In this document: piece by piece, positions 19,501 to 27,849 of the stretch
Numbering within the stretch: position 1 is the first letter of the stretch
How the letters are laid out: each line of letters starts with the position of its first letter
Origin: Sulfurimonas sp.
GTDB lineage: Bacteria > Campylobacterota > Campylobacteria > Campylobacterales > Sulfurimonadaceae
Direction: 5' to 3'
DNA length: 42,413 nt
Assembly (NCBI GenBank): GCA_026996295.1
Contig: JALWLL010000065.1
Span: 1 to 42,413 of the forward strand
Notes under the pieces: generated by a model
The model's database searches: none
Seen by the model: the letters and a program-made list of their open reading frames with translations, nothing else
Told to the model about the DNA's origin: nothing
Made by a program: the position numbers and the translations under genes

Positions 19501-19688
19501 TTGAGTTTTTCATTCCATTTTATGTATAATTTCTTGATTTTGACATTTGCAACCGATATGCTTTCAAGATAAAGCCCATTTTGAAGAAGTATAAAAATAA
19601 CACAAAGTAGTATAAATATGAATGATAAAAAACTTACTATTATAAAGTGTATTTTTGAAATTGCATTGATAATTATGTTATCGTTCAT
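16548..19688 (-). CDS. AsmA/YhdP-like membrane-anchored protein
   Basis: Large (1046 aa) protein with one N-terminal membrane helix (about 13-36) and a long beta-rich, repetitive periplasmic region. The last 150 residues hold the AsmA-like C-terminal signature: LNNILAFVNTIPSLVTFSLPGYNTHG, LDILGRGSANFNTNTIDLQLNLKTDLG, and IPVVGYILLGDDTVSTTLKITGTLEDP. This resembles the DUF3971/YhdP branch, a group implicated in phospholipid transport to the outer membrane (known for E. coli YhdP/TamB/YdbH, inferred here). The 5' end overlaps mltG by 71 bp head to head, and an AGG sits about 7 nt before this ATG. It converges on the LolC/E gene with a 9-bp gap. Confidence 0.78.
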   Translation of the reverse strand: MNDNIIINAISKIHFIIVSFLSFIFILLCVIFILLQNGLYLESISVANVKIKKLYIKWNEKLNISVEETYIIKKNSQTDTPIKYKTVKKIFKEMVLFDNWFESITLHKIIFNDISGSFRYANGESGYLIASSPEFSLKSTLSYEVDFLNININSFKDTQRNIALSGNILINTQYPEVITSLNIDINNDASLNLYAYLNQKKVFYTLESLKNITDIQHIINLFSLDEAVKYWAYDAIEMSNATLKSAHGWLEYEKMDEAYKNIYIKAVVNDLNYIYNKDVDAIHSKYTILEFKNGILFIYPKEAYTYDFYLDKSWLKIDFTQKEELLTLELLFKGVVNKDLLHLLSTYQINLPFVQNTGSVDTSLQILVNLRTIDVTAKGDFFTQSANFTYLGLNLDINNTYVVLNNYDVAIKDMYVKYKDIMSSVVNVNFDAKESTGVIDFNIEDISFKELDLRLEPHNKPLHAVYRIDKENDRISIDQSYWKFKTIDLSVDPMDVKFDLDTLKAEIPITYVQAKKMGSAYVSGEALLNPLHIDLDVDVLKFAHSGVKLSDTNAPLKFVYDKKVIISSKNDTRFIIDNMEYILAKSTLSIQNNHLNIKQSALQIGNILKTDLSGVYDFNNDTSVIHLNNLNIQNKSLGEIFSNINQTTLQMQYKNKNLTLHSKEFDIDYILNDNSWKLQFNSLNTIAKQSKILNDYNLSEGNFTLYKNVYNDQIHFDADIIYPYHFLVEDDEPLKEYHINGTYGDTINLTVNNSIDVNISKSIHISANQVGVNINDVVKFFNDRNETNSSKSKKPNIILNAKNSYIFVSKNRHIISDTIDLQYYNNITTAQLRYKEGSAGFELENDTFHLHGDKFNDTFMENLFALSKFKNGSLAFSMQGSTQEYEGVFYVTDTIILDYKVLNNILAFVNTIPSLVTFSLPGYNTHGMAVKDAYMHFKAKNNVFEISDIFIDSKELDILGRGSANFNTNTIDLQLNLKTDLGSSISKIPVVGYILLGDDTVSTTLKITGTLEDPKVESLLAEDIIVAPLNIIKRTFLLPYHLITGE

Positions 19689-20562
19689 GTACTACCTAAA
19701 TAAACCGCTGGATACCTCGAAGGTGATATATATTCCTCAAGGTTCAATAAATCAAATTATAACACAATTGCGTGAGAAAAATTATGACGTTTGTAAACTC
19801 GATTCACTTTTATTGAGGCTGATTGGAACACCTCAAAGCGGGTGGATAAATATAGGCACTACAAGAAGTACAAAAGCAGATTTCTTATATAAACTTACTA
19901 CTGCAAAAGCAGCACTTCAAAATGTAACACTTATACCGGGAGAAACAACACATATATTTTTAGATGAGTTGGCAAAAGATCTTAATCTGGACAGAAAAAA
20001 ATTACAAAAAGAGTATGATCTTCGCTCTAAGCACAAAGAGGGAGCCCTTGTTCCAAATACTTACAAACTTCCACTTGGTATTACAGAGGAGGAGCTCATT
20101 CGTATTTTATTGCAAAACTCCCAGAAACAAATGGAGGCATTTTCAAAAAAACTCTTTGGCAACTACAACGATAAAAAATGGTTTCAATATGTAGCAATCG
20201 CATCTGTTATTCAAAAAGAATCAGCAAATGCACAAGAGATGCCGCTGGTGAGTTCTGTTATATACAACAGAATAAAAAAAGGGATGAAGCTGCAAATGGA
20301 CGGTACATTAAATTATGGAAAATATTCTCACATAAAAGTGACACCAAAACGTATTAAAGAGGATATATCCATATATAACACATATAAACACTCAGGTGTT
20401 CCAAAAATTCCCATATGTAATGTAAGCTTTGATGCTATCAGAGCTGCTATATTCCCTGCAAAAACCGATTATCTCTATTTTATGAAATCCAAGTCGGGAA
20501 CACATGATTTCTCATGTAACTATTCTACACATTTACGTAATATAAGGCGTGCTACAAAATGA
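19618..20562 (+). CDS. mltG: Endolytic murein transglycosylase MltG
   Basis: Cleaves nascent glycan strands and so sets their length, anchored in the inner membrane. At 314 residues it is typical for YceG/MltG. A membrane helix (about 9-26) is followed by the LysM-like portion (IYIPQGSINQIITQLREKNY) and the catalytic domain. E201 in IASVIQKESANAQEMPLVSSVIYNRI is the conserved catalytic glutamate. The later motif LQMDGTLNYGK is also present. The ATG at 19618 is needed for a full membrane helix but lacks a clear RBS. ATG at 19675 is an alternative that shortens the helix. The chosen start lies inside the coding part of the divergent AsmA-like gene. Confidence 0.9.
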   Translation: MNDKKLTIIKCIFEIALIIMLSFMYYLNKPLDTSKVIYIPQGSINQIITQLREKNYDVCKLDSLLLRLIGTPQSGWINIGTTRSTKADFLYKLTTAKAALQNVTLIPGETTHIFLDELAKDLNLDRKKLQKEYDLRSKHKEGALVPNTYKLPLGITEEELIRILLQNSQKQMEAFSKKLFGNYNDKKWFQYVAIASVIQKESANAQEMPLVSSVIYNRIKKGMKLQMDGTLNYGKYSHIKVTPKRIKEDISIYNTYKHSGVPKIPICNVSFDAIRAAIFPAKTDYLYFMKSKSGTHDFSCNYSTHLRNIRRATK

Positions 20563-20627
20563 AACATTTTAAAAATATAATTAAATGTTTATAGGAGCTA
20601 ACCAAATATTACCTATCTTAGTGTTAT

Positions 20628-20633
20628 TATAAT
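20628..20633 (+). promoter_or_regulatory. icd promoter -10 box
   Basis: TATAAT in a TTATTATAATCTTG context lies 61 bp before the icd ATG. GAGGA a few bases before the ATG is the RBS. Between mltG and this box, AAACATTT (20562-20569) and AAATGTTT (20583-20590) form a weak AT-only hairpin that may end mltG transcripts. Confidence 0.55.
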
Positions 20634-20694
20634 CTTGTAAATTTTTATAGAGTCTAACTACTGTAAAAATAAAATATCAACTCGAGGACACACA

Positions 20695-22869
20695 ATGTCA
20701 AAAATTATTTGGTCTAAAATTGATGAAGCTCCGGCTTTAGCAACTTATTCGTTACTACCGATTGTTAATGCTTTTACGAAAGCTGCAGGTGTAGATGTGG
20801 TTACTAGTGATATTTCACTAGCAGGTAGAGTTCTTGCTGCGATGGGTCTTGCTGAAGACGAACTGTCAAAGCTTGGTGAAGTTGTACTGCAACCAGATGG
20901 AAATATAATCAAGCTTCCAAATATTTCTGCATCAATAGGGCAACTTAAAGATTGTATAGCAGAGCTTCAAGGTCAAGGTTATGACATTCCAGATTTTCCT
21001 GAAAATCCGGCAAATGCTGAAGAGGAAGCTATCCGTGCAAAATATAATGTATGTTTAGGTTCTGCGGTTAATCCTGTTCTTCGTGAAGGTAACTCAGACA
21101 GACGTGCGGCAGCAGCTGTTAAAAAGTATGCACAAAAACATCCACATAGACTGAAGCCGTTTGCTGAAAACTCTAAGGCGTATGTTGCACATATGGAAGG
21201 AAAGGGTGATTTTTATGCTAATGAGCAATCAGTTACTATGGATAAAGCTCAAAAGGTTACTATCGCACTTAACGGCAAAGAGTTAGCTACTATTGATGCA
21301 CTTGACAAAGAAGTGCTTGATGGTACATTTATGTCTGTAAAAGCTTTAAGAGCATTTTTCCAAAAAACGATTGATGATGCAAAAGCAAACGGTGTTTTAT
21401 GGTCTATTCACCTTAAAGCTACTATGATGAAAATCTCTGATCCGATCATGTTCGGTCATGCATTGGAAGTATTTTTCGCTCCGGTATTTGAAAAATATGC
21501 AGATACATTCGCTGAACTAAAAGTAAATCCTAATCTTGGTATTTCTGATATTGAGAAGAAGATCGCCGGTCATGCTAAAGAAGCAGAGATCAAAGCTGCT
21601 TTTCAAGCTGTTGTAGATGCTGACAGCCCAAAAATTGCAATGGTTGACTCTGATAAGGGAACAACAAACTTTAATGCTTCCAATGATGTGATCATCGATG
21701 CATCAATGCCTGTTGTTGTTCGTGAAGGTGGTAAACAGTGGGATAGAAACGGTGATGCTGTTGAGTGTGTTGCAGTTATTCCAGACAGTACATATGCAAT
21801 GTTCCATGCAGAGATGGTAGCAGATTGTGTTAAAAACGGTCAGTATGATGTTACAACTATGGGTAATGTTGCGAATGTTGGTCTTATGGCACAAAAAGCT
21901 GAAGAGTATGGTTCTCACCCGACAACTTTTGAACTTCCAGAAGGTGGTAAAGTAACTGTAACTGCAGAAGATGGTACCGAACTGATGAGTTTTGATTGTG
22001 AAGCAGGTGATATATGGAGAATGTCTCGTGCTAAAGATATCCCGATTAAAGACTGGGTTCGTTTAGCAGTTGAGCGTGCTCGCATCACAGGAAATCCTGC
22101 TATATTCTGGTTAGATGAAAACCGTGCTCATGATGCTGAGATGATCAAAAAGGTAAATGAATACCTAAAAGATCATGATACATCAGGTTTGGATATTCAA
22201 ATCATGAATGTAACTGATGCTACTCGTTACACAAATGCGCGTGTACGTGAAGGTAAAGATACTATCTCTGTAACCGGTAATGTTCTTCGTGACCACTTAA
22301 CAGATATGTATCCTATCTTAGAGCTTGGAACATCTGCAAAAATGCTTTCAATTGTTCCATTGTTAGCTGGTGGTGGTCTATTTGAAACAGGTGCCGGCGG
22401 ATCTGCTCCAAAACATGTTGATCAGTTCTTGGCAGAGGGTCACTTGCGTTGGGATTCTCTAGGTGAGTTCTTGGCACTTGCTGAATCTTTACGCTTTATC
22501 GGTCAGAAAAACAACGATTCAAAACTTGCTGCATTGACGGCTGCTCTTGATGTTGCTAATGATGGTTATCTAGACAACGATAAAGCGCCTTCAAGAAAAT
22601 GTGGTGAGCCGGACAATAAAGCTTCTCACTTTTTTGTAGCACAGTATTGGGCAAAAGCTCTTGCAGAGGGTGATAATGCAGAACTTGCAGAAAAATTTGC
22701 TCCTGTTGCTAAAGCTCTAGAGGAAAATGAAGAAACAATTATCTCTGAGTTATTAGCTTCAGAAGGTAGCCCAAAAGATGTTGGTGGTTATTTCCATCCG
22801 GATGATGCAAAAGCTGAGGCAGCGATGCGTCCATCTGCTACTTTAAACAAAATTATTGACGCTATATAG
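20695..22869 (+). CDS. icd: NADP-dependent isocitrate dehydrogenase, monomeric type
   Basis: Interconverts isocitrate and 2-oxoglutarate plus CO2; run reductively it is a carboxylation step of the reverse TCA cycle. The 724-residue length and the N-terminus (MSKIIWSKIDEAPALATYSLLPIV) are those of the monomeric IDH family, unrelated in size to the 45-kDa dimeric enzymes. Family-typical stretches include HPHRLKPFAENSKAYVAHM, the WSIHLKATMMKISDP segment, and GTSAKMLSIVPLLAGGGLFETGAGGSAPKH near the C-terminal third. It has its own promoter and a strong terminator, so it is transcribed separately from the mdh operon that follows. Confidence 0.95.
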   Translation: MSKIIWSKIDEAPALATYSLLPIVNAFTKAAGVDVVTSDISLAGRVLAAMGLAEDELSKLGEVVLQPDGNIIKLPNISASIGQLKDCIAELQGQGYDIPDFPENPANAEEEAIRAKYNVCLGSAVNPVLREGNSDRRAAAAVKKYAQKHPHRLKPFAENSKAYVAHMEGKGDFYANEQSVTMDKAQKVTIALNGKELATIDALDKEVLDGTFMSVKALRAFFQKTIDDAKANGVLWSIHLKATMMKISDPIMFGHALEVFFAPVFEKYADTFAELKVNPNLGISDIEKKIAGHAKEAEIKAAFQAVVDADSPKIAMVDSDKGTTNFNASNDVIIDASMPVVVREGGKQWDRNGDAVECVAVIPDSTYAMFHAEMVADCVKNGQYDVTTMGNVANVGLMAQKAEEYGSHPTTFELPEGGKVTVTAEDGTELMSFDCEAGDIWRMSRAKDIPIKDWVRLAVERARITGNPAIFWLDENRAHDAEMIKKVNEYLKDHDTSGLDIQIMNVTDATRYTNARVREGKDTISVTGNVLRDHLTDMYPILELGTSAKMLSIVPLLAGGGLFETGAGGSAPKHVDQFLAEGHLRWDSLGEFLALAESLRFIGQKNNDSKLAALTAALDVANDGYLDNDKAPSRKCGEPDNKASHFFVAQYWAKALAEGDNAELAEKFAPVAKALEENEETIISELLASEGSPKDVGGYFHPDDAKAEAAMRPSATLNKIIDAI

Positions 22870-22879
22870 CGTCACCATC

Positions 22880-22918
22880 TATCCTGCACTTTGGTGCAGG
22901 ATATTTTCTCTTTTTTTA
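22880..22918 (+). terminator. Terminator of icd
   Basis: TATCCTGCAC (22880-22889) and GTGCAGGATA (22894-22903) form a perfect 10-bp stem with a TTTG loop, followed by a T-rich tract (TTTTCTCTTTTTTT). It is a classic intrinsic terminator. Confidence 0.9.
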
Positions 22919-22923
22919 TAAAA

Positions 22924-23033
22924 CTTTTGTAAAGGTATTATACAAAAGGCGAAAGTCTTTCAAAGATGTTTTTAATATACTTAAGTGTTGTGTAATTGTA
23001 CACATTGTTTAAGTGTATTTTACTAAAAACATC
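22924..23033 (+). promoter_or_regulatory. Dyad-rich leader of the mdh-fum-suc-oor operon
   Basis: First dyad: CTTTTGTA (22924-22931) and TACAAAAG (22941-22948), 9 bp apart, overlap a possible -10 (TATTAT). Second: TGTGTA-ATTG-TACACA at 22989-23004. Third: outer arms GATGTTTTTA (22965-22974) and TAAAAACATC (23024-23033) enclose it. A direct repeat TTAAGTGT occurs at 22981 and 23009, 28 bp apart. These may be regulator sites or a nested leader hairpin. A good RBS (AAGGAG) precedes mdh. Confidence 0.45.
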
Positions 23034-23059
23034 AATATATTAAATATCAAGGAGCGTAT

Positions 23060-24016
23060 ATGAAGCAAGGAAAAAGAGTAGGGATAATAGGTGCCGGTAA
23101 TGTCGGTGCGACCGTAGCATATTCTTTAGCGATGCTTGGTTCTTGTCATGAGATCATTCTTCGTGACAATAAAATTGATGTGGCTCGTGGTAAGGCTCTG
23201 GATATGTCTCAAGCTGCTTCTGCGGTAAGAAGCCATACTGTTGTAAAAGTTGCTGAGGGGATGGAAGATCTTACAAACTGTGATGTTGTTGTTGTAACTG
23301 CGGGAAGTCCGAGACTTCCGGGTATGAGTCGTGATGACCTTTTAATGATCAATGCAAATATTACAAGAGAGGTTATTCAGGGTGTTGCCAAATACTCTCC
23401 GGATGCTATCATCATAATGGTTTCCAATCCGCTTGACGCTATGACATATGTTGCACTCAAAGAGAGTGGTTTTGACAGAAGCCGTGTTATTGGAATGGCA
23501 GGAATTTTAGACAGTTCTCGTATGGCAGCGTTTATCCAAGAAAAACTTGGATACGGCGGTGGTCAAATCCGTGCGTCAGTTATGGGTGGACACGGTGATG
23601 ATATGGTTCCTCTTCCAAGATATTCAACTGTAGCAGGTGTGCCTCTTTCAGATGTATTAAGTGAAGATGAGATTGATGAAGTTGTTGATCGTACCCGCCA
23701 TGGCGGTGCTGAAATTGTTGGACATTTAAAAACTGGTTCAGCATATTATGCACCAGCAAAATCTACTTCGATCATGGTAGATGCAATCCTTAAAGATACA
23801 AAACAAATTCATCCTTGTGCAGTTTTTTTAGAAGGTGAATATGGCTACAAAGATGTTGTTTCAGGTGTTCCTGTTATGCTTGGTGCTAACGGTGCTGAAA
23901 AGATCATTGAAGTAACATTAAATGAAAAAGAGCAAGAGATGTTCAAAAACTCGTGTGCATCGGTTCAAGACCTTATAGATTCTTTAAACAAAAACAATTT
24001 TTTTGAGGATCAATAA
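23060..24016 (+). CDS. mdh: Malate dehydrogenase
   Basis: NAD-dependent interconversion of malate and oxaloacetate. At 318 residues it belongs to the LDH-like MDH group. The Rossmann motif [14 protein letters not shown] is at about 10-23, the substrate-binding loop RLPGMSRDD near residue 88, [12 protein letters not shown] follows, and catalytic H178 is in [11 protein letters not shown]. The arginine in the 88 region (PRLPG) matches malate rather than lactate specificity. It is first in a nine-gene operon, directly before the fumarase genes, so it would feed malate to fumarase in the reductive direction. Confidence 0.95.
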   Translation: MKQGKRVGIIGAGNVGATVAYSLAMLGSCHEIILRDNKIDVARGKALDMSQAASAVRSHTVVKVAEGMEDLTNCDVVVVTAGSPRLPGMSRDDLLMINANITREVIQGVAKYSPDAIIIMVSNPLDAMTYVALKESGFDRSRVIGMAGILDSSRMAAFIQEKLGYGGGQIRASVMGGHGDDMVPLPRYSTVAGVPLSDVLSEDEIDEVVDRTRHGGAEIVGHLKTGSAYYAPAKSTSIMVDAILKDTKQIHPCAVFLEGEYGYKDVVSGVPVMLGANGAEKIIEVTLNEKEQEMFKNSCASVQDLIDSLNKNNFFEDQ

Positions 24017-24017
24017 T

Positions 24018-24869
24018 ATGCGTGAAATTGCATACGAAGAGATAGTGAAAAATGTAAGAGATATCATTGTATATTCTGCATCCAATCTTCCAGAAGATGC
24101 TCTAAATGCTATGAAAGAAGCATATGAAAATGAAAAATCTCCGGTAAGTAAAGAGGTTTTAAAGCAACTTCTGGAAAATGCAGATATTGCATCTTCAGAA
24201 GCTCGTCCTCTTTGTCAAGATACAGGTTTGGCAGTGTTTTTTGTTAAGATAGGTGCTGATGTGAAAGTTGTCGGCGGTCTTTTAAAAGACGCGATTAACG
24301 AAGGAACAGAAAAGGGTTACGTTGAGGGTTACTTAAGAGCTTCAACATGTGAACCTTTTTCCCGTGCAAATCTAAAAGATACAGTTGGATATAACCTTCC
24401 GGCTATCATCCATCTTGATATAGTTGAGGGTGACAAAATAGAGATCGAGTATGCTGCAAAAGGTGGTGGTAGTGAAAATGTTTCTCGCGCGAGAGTATTT
24501 CCTCCGGCCGCCGGAAAGCAGGGTGTTATCGATTTTGTAAGAGAGTGTATCTCTGATGCAGGACCAAATCCATGCCCTCCACTTACTGTAGGTGTTGGTA
24601 TCGGCGGTACTTTTGAAAAAGCTGTGATCTCCTCTAAGCACGCTCTTTTTAGAAATATCGGTTCTGTCAATGATGATCCGGAAATGGCTGACCTGGAAGC
24701 AACTATAAAAGATGAGCTCAACAAACTTGGCATAGGTACTATGGGTATGGGTGGAACGGAAACAGTTTTGGCTGTTCATATAGAAGCAAACCCATGTCAT
24801 ATCGCTTCACTTCCAGTTTCTGTTAATGTTCAGTGTCACAGTTCTCGTCACACACATATTACTATATAA
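24018..24869 (+). CDS. Class I fumarate hydratase, alpha subunit
   Basis: Fe-S subunit of the two-subunit, oxygen-sensitive fumarase that interconverts malate and fumarate. The 283-residue chain has three conserved cysteines expected to hold the [4Fe-4S] cluster: C66 (RPLCQDTG), C186 (NPCPPLTVGVG) and C273 (VQCHSSRHTH). The ATG at 24018 is used because GAGGAT (24005-24010) is well placed. An upstream TTG at 24003 would sit inside mdh. It starts one base after the mdh stop and is followed 12 bp later by the beta subunit. Tartrate dehydratase has the same architecture, but the TCA operon makes fumarase much more likely. Confidence 0.92.
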   Translation: MREIAYEEIVKNVRDIIVYSASNLPEDALNAMKEAYENEKSPVSKEVLKQLLENADIASSEARPLCQDTGLAVFFVKIGADVKVVGGLLKDAINEGTEKGYVEGYLRASTCEPFSRANLKDTVGYNLPAIIHLDIVEGDKIEIEYAAKGGGSENVSRARVFPPAAGKQGVIDFVRECISDAGPNPCPPLTVGVGIGGTFEKAVISSKHALFRNIGSVNDDPEMADLEATIKDELNKLGIGTMGMGGTETVLAVHIEANPCHIASLPVSVNVQCHSSRHTHITI

Positions 24870-24881
24870 TAAGGGTAGAAG

Positions 24882-25439
24882 ATGAGTAAAACATATCATT
24901 TAACAACGCCACTTAGCGACGAAACGGTTGAAAAATTACAAAGTGGCGATATCGTTTATTTGAGTGGTACTATTTATACTGCTCGTGATGCTGCACATAA
25001 AAGACTGGTAGATCTTTTAGATGCCGGTAAAGAGCTGCCTTTTGATCTAAAAGGTGCAGTGATATATTTTGTTGGACCTACACCACCTAAACCGGGTGAT
25101 CCTATTGGAAGTGCAGGGCCTACAACATCGTATCGTATGGATTCTTATTCTCCGCGCCTGATCGCTGAGGGTTTAAAAGGGATGATCGGTAAAGGAAAAA
25201 GAAACAAAGATGTAACAGATGCATGTGAAAAATATAAGGCTGTATATTTTGGAGCAACAGGCGGTGCGGGAGCACTGCTTGGGAAGCAAATCAAAAGTGC
25301 AGAAGTTATTGCATATGAAGAGTTGGGACCTGAAGCAGTAAGAAAACTTGAAGTGGTTGACTTTCCGGTTACAGTGGTTAATGATACTCATGGCAATGAT
25401 CTATATAAGATCGGTCGTGAACAATACGAAGTAAAATAA
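24882..25439 (+). CDS. Class I fumarate hydratase, beta subunit
   Basis: The 185-residue partner of the preceding alpha subunit, equivalent to the C-terminal domain of one-chain class I fumarases. Family motifs: LSGTIYTARDAAHKRL (about 29-44), GPTPPKPGDPIGSAGPTTSYRMD (about 66-88) and YFGATGGAGALLGKQI (about 121-136). No Fe-S cysteines are needed in this subunit and none of note are seen. An AAGGG-type RBS lies before the ATG. With mdh and sucCD on either side it sits in pathway order: malate, fumarate, then succinate to succinyl-CoA (the fumarate reductase step is encoded elsewhere). Confidence 0.92.
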   Translation: MSKTYHLTTPLSDETVEKLQSGDIVYLSGTIYTARDAAHKRLVDLLDAGKELPFDLKGAVIYFVGPTPPKPGDPIGSAGPTTSYRMDSYSPRLIAEGLKGMIGKGKRNKDVTDACEKYKAVYFGATGGAGALLGKQIKSAEVIAYEELGPEAVRKLEVVDFPVTVVNDTHGNDLYKIGREQYEVK

Positions 25440-25465
25440 CTTCCATTTTTAAATAAGGAGAATAG

Positions 25466-26641
25466 ATGAATATACATGAATATCAGGCAAAACAGATATT
25501 TGCAAAGTACGGTGTTCCAACACCAAAAGGTAAAATTGCTCATTCAGTTGAAGAGGCAGTGAAAAACGCAGAAGAACTCGGTGGACCTATTTGGGTTGTA
25601 AAAGCTCAGATCCATGCAGGTGGACGTGGACTTGGCGGTGGTGTAAAACTTGCTAAGTCTATTGATGAAGTGAGAGCGTTGGCAGATGAGATTTTGGGTA
25701 TGACTCTTGTGACTCATCAAACCGGGCCAGAAGGTAAGCTTGTACAAAAAGTTTATATTGAAGATGGTGCTGATATTAAAGATGAACTTTATTTAAGTGT
25801 TGTTCTTGATCGTGCTGCTGAGATGCCAATTATCATGGCTTCTACAGAAGGTGGTATGGATATTGAAACAGTTGCGGAGAAGACTCCCGAAAAGATCATT
25901 AAAGTTGCTATCGATCCTTCTATCGGTTTTCAAGGTTTTCACGGTCGTGAATTAGTTTTTGGCCTTGGAATCACAGACAAAGCAGAGCAGGGCAAGATGA
26001 TTAAATTTGCCCAAAAACTCTACACGTTATATATGGAAAACGATGCTGAGATGATTGAGATCAATCCTTTAATTAAAACAGGTTCTGGTGATTTTATGGC
26101 ACTTGATGGCAAAATGGGCTTTGATGATTCGGCACTTGGACGTCACCCTGATATCGAAGCGATGAGAGATATTTCTGAAGAAGATGCTGATGAGCGTGAA
26201 GCTGCACAATATGGTCTTTCTTATATTGCTCTTGATGGTGAGATAGGTTGTATGGTTAATGGTGCCGGCCTTGCGATGGGTACTATGGATACTATTAATT
26301 ATATGGGTGGTACACCTGCAAACTTCTTGGATGTTGGTGGTAGTGCAAATGCAGAGACTGTTGCAAAAGGCTTCGAGATCATTCTCAAAAATCCTCAGGT
26401 AAAAGCTATCTTTGTTAATATTTTTGGTGGTATTGTACGCTGTGATCGTATTGCAAACGGTATTTTGGAAGCTACGAAAATTACGGACGTGAATGTTCCT
26501 GTTATCGTTCGTCTTGATGGAACTAATGCTCCAGAAGCAGCAGAAATTCTTAAAAATGCGAATATTGACAACATTATAGTTGGTACAGATTTAGGTGACG
26601 GTGCTGCAAAAGCAGTAGCTGCAGCGAAAGGAGAGTTATAA
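25466..26641 (+). CDS. sucC: Succinyl-CoA synthetase beta subunit
   Basis: ATP-grasp subunit (391 aa) of the enzyme making succinyl-CoA from succinate, CoA and NTP. The opening MNIHEYQAKQIFAKYGVPTPKG is diagnostic. The nucleotide-binding stretch VKAQIHAGGRGLGGGVKLAKS follows at about 44-65, and the C-terminal domain contains NIFGGIVRCDRIANGI. In the reductive cycle this provides the substrate for the OorDABC carboxylation encoded downstream. AAGGAG precedes the ATG. The gap to sucD is 3 bp, so the two subunits are translationally linked. Confidence 0.96.
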   Translation: MNIHEYQAKQIFAKYGVPTPKGKIAHSVEEAVKNAEELGGPIWVVKAQIHAGGRGLGGGVKLAKSIDEVRALADEILGMTLVTHQTGPEGKLVQKVYIEDGADIKDELYLSVVLDRAAEMPIIMASTEGGMDIETVAEKTPEKIIKVAIDPSIGFQGFHGRELVFGLGITDKAEQGKMIKFAQKLYTLYMENDAEMIEINPLIKTGSGDFMALDGKMGFDDSALGRHPDIEAMRDISEEDADEREAAQYGLSYIALDGEIGCMVNGAGLAMGTMDTINYMGGTPANFLDVGGSANAETVAKGFEIILKNPQVKAIFVNIFGGIVRCDRIANGILEATKITDVNVPVIVRLDGTNAPEAAEILKNANIDNIIVGTDLGDGAAKAVAAAKGEL

Positions 26642-26644
26642 GAT

Positions 26645-27520
26645 ATGTCTATTTTAGTTAATAAAGATACAAAAGTAATAGTTCAAGGTTTCACAGGAAA
26701 AGAGGGAACCTTTCATGCAGAACAATGTTTAGCATATGGTACAAATATTGTTGGTGGTGTTACACCAAACAAGGGTGGGCAAGAGCACCTCGGAAAACCT
26801 GTTTTTAACACTGTAAAAGATGCAGTAGATACAACTGGTGCGACTGTTTCTATGATTTTTGTTCCACCTGCATTTGTTGCAGATGCTGTTATGGAAGCTG
26901 CTGATGCAGGAATTGAACTAGCTGTAATTATTACAGAAGGTGCTCCAGTTCGTGATATGATGTATGCCAAGCAGTATGCTGTTAAGAACAACATGAAAAC
27001 AATCGGGCCGAACTGTCCTGGTGTTATTACTGCTGAGGAGTGTAAAATAGGGATCATGCCGGGTATGATCTTTAAAAAAGGTAATGTAGGTCTTATTTCA
27101 AAATCCGGTACTCTTACATATGAAGGTGCAAACCAGGTATGTAATGAAGGCTTTGGTATTACTACAGCAGTTGGTATCGGTGGGGATCCTATTATTGGTC
27201 TTTCATATAAGCAACTTCTTCCGATGTTTGAAGCTGATCCTGAGACTGAAGCGATTGTAATGATCGGTGAAATCGGCGGAGACCTTGAGATTCAGGCTGC
27301 AAAACTGATCAAAGAGCAAATTACTAAACCTGTTGTTGCTTTTATTGCCGGTCAAACAGCTCCAAAAGGGAAACGTATGGGTCATGCCGGTGCAATTATA
27401 TCCGGTAGTGCAGGAACTGCAAAAGAGAAAATGGATGCATTGGAAGCTGCAGGCGTTAAAGTTGTAGTTTCACCTGCTGAAATTGGTAAAGCCGTAGCAG
27501 AAGTTTTAGGTAAAAAATAA
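26645..27520 (+). CDS. sucD: Succinyl-CoA synthetase alpha subunit
   Basis: CoA-binding and phospho-histidine subunit (291 aa). The CoA-site motif [18 protein letters not shown] is at about 38-55. The ligase motif [20 protein letters not shown] is near 119-138. The catalytic histidine is H247 in [17 protein letters not shown]. All key residues are present and length is normal. It follows sucC by 3 bp and precedes the HMA-domain gene by 3 bp. Confidence 0.96.
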   Translation: MSILVNKDTKVIVQGFTGKEGTFHAEQCLAYGTNIVGGVTPNKGGQEHLGKPVFNTVKDAVDTTGATVSMIFVPPAFVADAVMEAADAGIELAVIITEGAPVRDMMYAKQYAVKNNMKTIGPNCPGVITAEECKIGIMPGMIFKKGNVGLISKSGTLTYEGANQVCNEGFGITTAVGIGGDPIIGLSYKQLLPMFEADPETEAIVMIGEIGGDLEIQAAKLIKEQITKPVVAFIAGQTAPKGKRMGHAGAIISGSAGTAKEKMDALEAAGVKVVVSPAEIGKAVAEVLGKK

Positions 27521-27523
27521 AAT

Positions 27524-27823
27524 ATGCTCCATTCTGTAGAGGTCAAAAATGTACGCTGTGAAGGGTGTGCAAATACAATTATTAAAACTCTTAAAGAAGA
27601 GGGTTTTGAAAATGTAAATGTTGATCTCTCGTGCGAGCCCCGTAAAGTAACAGTTGATATTTTAGACGAGGCGTCATTAGCACAATTTAGAGCAATTTTA
27701 AGAAAACTTGGTTATCCTTTTTTTGATGAAGAGATTAGTTTTAGTAATACAGCTACTCTTAAGGCTAAGAGTTTTATCTCTTGTGCGGTCGGAAAATTTA
27801 GTATTCAAGATGATGCAAAATAA
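27524..27823 (+). CDS. HMA-domain (metal-binding) protein inside the TCA operon
   Basis: Small (99 aa) cytosolic protein with a heavy-metal-associated domain over about residues 3-70. VKNVRCEGCANTI carries the metal-binding pair C12/C15, and the betaalphabeta-betaalphabeta pattern ends LRKLGYPF. Extra cysteines are C37 (LSCEP) and one in the C-terminal tail (FISCAVG). The family normally chaperones Cu(I), Zn or Hg. Here there is no copper ATPase nearby; it is 3 bp after sucD and just before oorD. A role in metal or Fe-S handling for the oxygen-sensitive Oor or fumarase enzymes is speculation. Tail residues 71-99 are not recognised. Confidence 0.8.
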   Translation: MLHSVEVKNVRCEGCANTIIKTLKEEGFENVNVDLSCEPRKVTVDILDEASLAQFRAILRKLGYPFFDEEISFSNTATLKAKSFISCAVGKFSIQDDAK

Positions 27824-27849
27824 TTTGCATCTTAATAATAGGAGAATAA

